A stretch of DNA of 5,395 nt from an uncultured Coprococcus sp. (GTDB lineage Bacteria; Bacillota; Clostridia; Lachnospirales; Lachnospiraceae), in NCBI GenBank assembly GCA_934247115.1, contig CAKQIY010000074.1, positions 1-5,395 on the forward strand, given 5' to 3'. Below the pieces are notes generated by a model. The model worked only from the letters and a program-made list of their open reading frames with translations. It did no database searches and was not told the origin of the DNA. This document shows positions 4,857 to 5,395 of the stretch, piece after piece; the first letter of the stretch is position 1, and each line of letters starts with the position of its first letter. The position numbers were made by a program, and so were the translations under genes.

Positions 4857-5395
4857 ATGCCGATAAGAATAGATGATGATCTGCCGGTTAAGAAAACTTT
4901 AGAGGACGAGAATATATTTGTCATGGGAACAGGAAGAGCGCACAGCCAGGACATAAGACCCCTTGACATCCTGATACTCAACCTCATGCCGCTGAAGGAG
5001 GATACAGAGCTGCAGCTCATGCGAAGCCTGTCAAACACCCCACTTCAGGTGAACATCACGCTTCTTAGAACCATGTCCTACGAGTCCAAGAACGTGACAA
5101 AGGGACACCTTGACAGATTCTACGAGGATTTCGAAAGCGTAAAGAACCGCAAATGGGACGGTTTCATCATAACCGGAGCACCTGTTGAAAAGATGGACTT
5201 CGAGAATGTTGACTACTGGGACGAACTCCGCGAGATCATGGACTGGTCCGAGACAAATGTCACATCGACCATGCACATCTGCTGGGGCGCCCAGGCAGGA
5301 CTCTACTATAGATACGGTGTGCAGAAGTTCGACCTTCCGCAGAAGCTGTCCGGCATATACGAGCATCACACCTTCCACAAGAGAACACCGCTTGT
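4857..5395 (+). CDS. metA: Homoserine O-acyltransferase MetA (probably acetyltransferase), 5' part
   Basis: The product activates the hydroxyl of L-homoserine with an acyl-CoA, the committed step of methionine synthesis. The first 179 residues are in the window and the frame runs open off the right edge (family length about 300). It opens MPIRIDDDLP, like E. coli MPIRVPDELP, and carries RPLDILILNLMP (34-45), Lys47, LLSNTPLQV-type sequence (58-65), the WDGFIITGAP motif (100-109), the nucleophile Cys142 in HICWGAQAG, and SGIYEHH. The later triad members, His235 and Glu237 in E. coli, lie beyond the window. Residue 111 is Glu, as in the Bacillus cereus enzyme that uses acetyl-CoA, where E. coli has Gly and uses succinyl-CoA. 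So O-acetylhomoserine is the likely product despite the frequent 'succinyltransferase' label. AAAGGA (4841-4846) lies 10 bases before the ATG. Confidence 0.95.
   Translation, partial: MPIRIDDDLPVKKTLEDENIFVMGTGRAHSQDIRPLDILILNLMPLKEDTELQLMRSLSNTPLQVNITLLRTMSYESKNVTKGHLDRFYEDFESVKNRKWDGFIITGAPVEKMDFENVDYWDELREIMDWSETNVTSTMHICWGAQAGLYYRYGVQKFDLPQKLSGIYEHHTFHKRTPL

Noticed and set aside
4733..5378. Open minus-strand frames opposite metA and its leader
   Set aside because: They lie antisense to a clearly conserved MetA coding frame, have no ribosome site and show no recognisable protein features.
1..5395. A new multi-gene system such as defence, secretion, biosynthesis or mobile element
   Set aside because: All genes but one belong to well-known housekeeping or regulatory families with ordinary spacing, and the remaining one is a lone membrane protein. 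Nothing supports a novel system here.

Overview
The window looks like a chromosomal housekeeping segment from a Firmicute of the class Clostridia, most likely a Lachnospiraceae gut anaerobe. This rests on moderate GC, heavy use of AGA and ATA codons, purine-rich Shine-Dalgarno sites, a tRNA-Arg(CCG) without an encoded CCA, and the style of the LigA, RluF and MetA proteins. Family-level placement is an inference.

Layout from left to right. The 3' part of a tRNA-Arg(CCG) gene (1-70) is followed by a T7 run. Next is a 317-residue protein with a very acidic cytoplasmic N-terminus, one membrane segment and an exported C-terminal domain (120-1073). A strong hairpin (1081-1117) separates it from a convergent Lrp/AsnC-family regulator on the minus strand (1133-1597). 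The divergent intergenic region 1598-1911 holds a promoter and a 5'-leader terminator hairpin for the regulator, and a good sigma-A-type promoter with a structured leader for the next gene. That gene is an RluF-type 23S rRNA pseudouridine synthase (1912-2616). It is followed 35 bases later by NAD+-dependent DNA ligase LigA (2652-4649), and the two probably form an operon. After a 207-base leader region with a candidate promoter, a stem, a 14-bp tandem repeat and a possible 38-codon ORF comes the 5' part of metA (4857 to the window end), encoding homoserine O-acyltransferase.

The genes do not form one pathway. Translation (tRNA, rRNA modification), DNA ligation, amino-acid-responsive regulation and methionine synthesis lie side by side. 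A functional link between the Lrp-family regulator and metA is conceivable but nothing in the sequence demonstrates it.

I see no phage, transposon, CRISPR, toxin-antitoxin or defence locus, and no convincing new system. The points most worth a second look are a terminator hairpin in the leader of the Lrp-type gene that can trade places with a Shine-Dalgarno-sequestering helix, a LigA with several substitutions at positions considered essential in E. coli LigA, and the unusual metA leader. All alignments to reference proteins were done by eye from memory.
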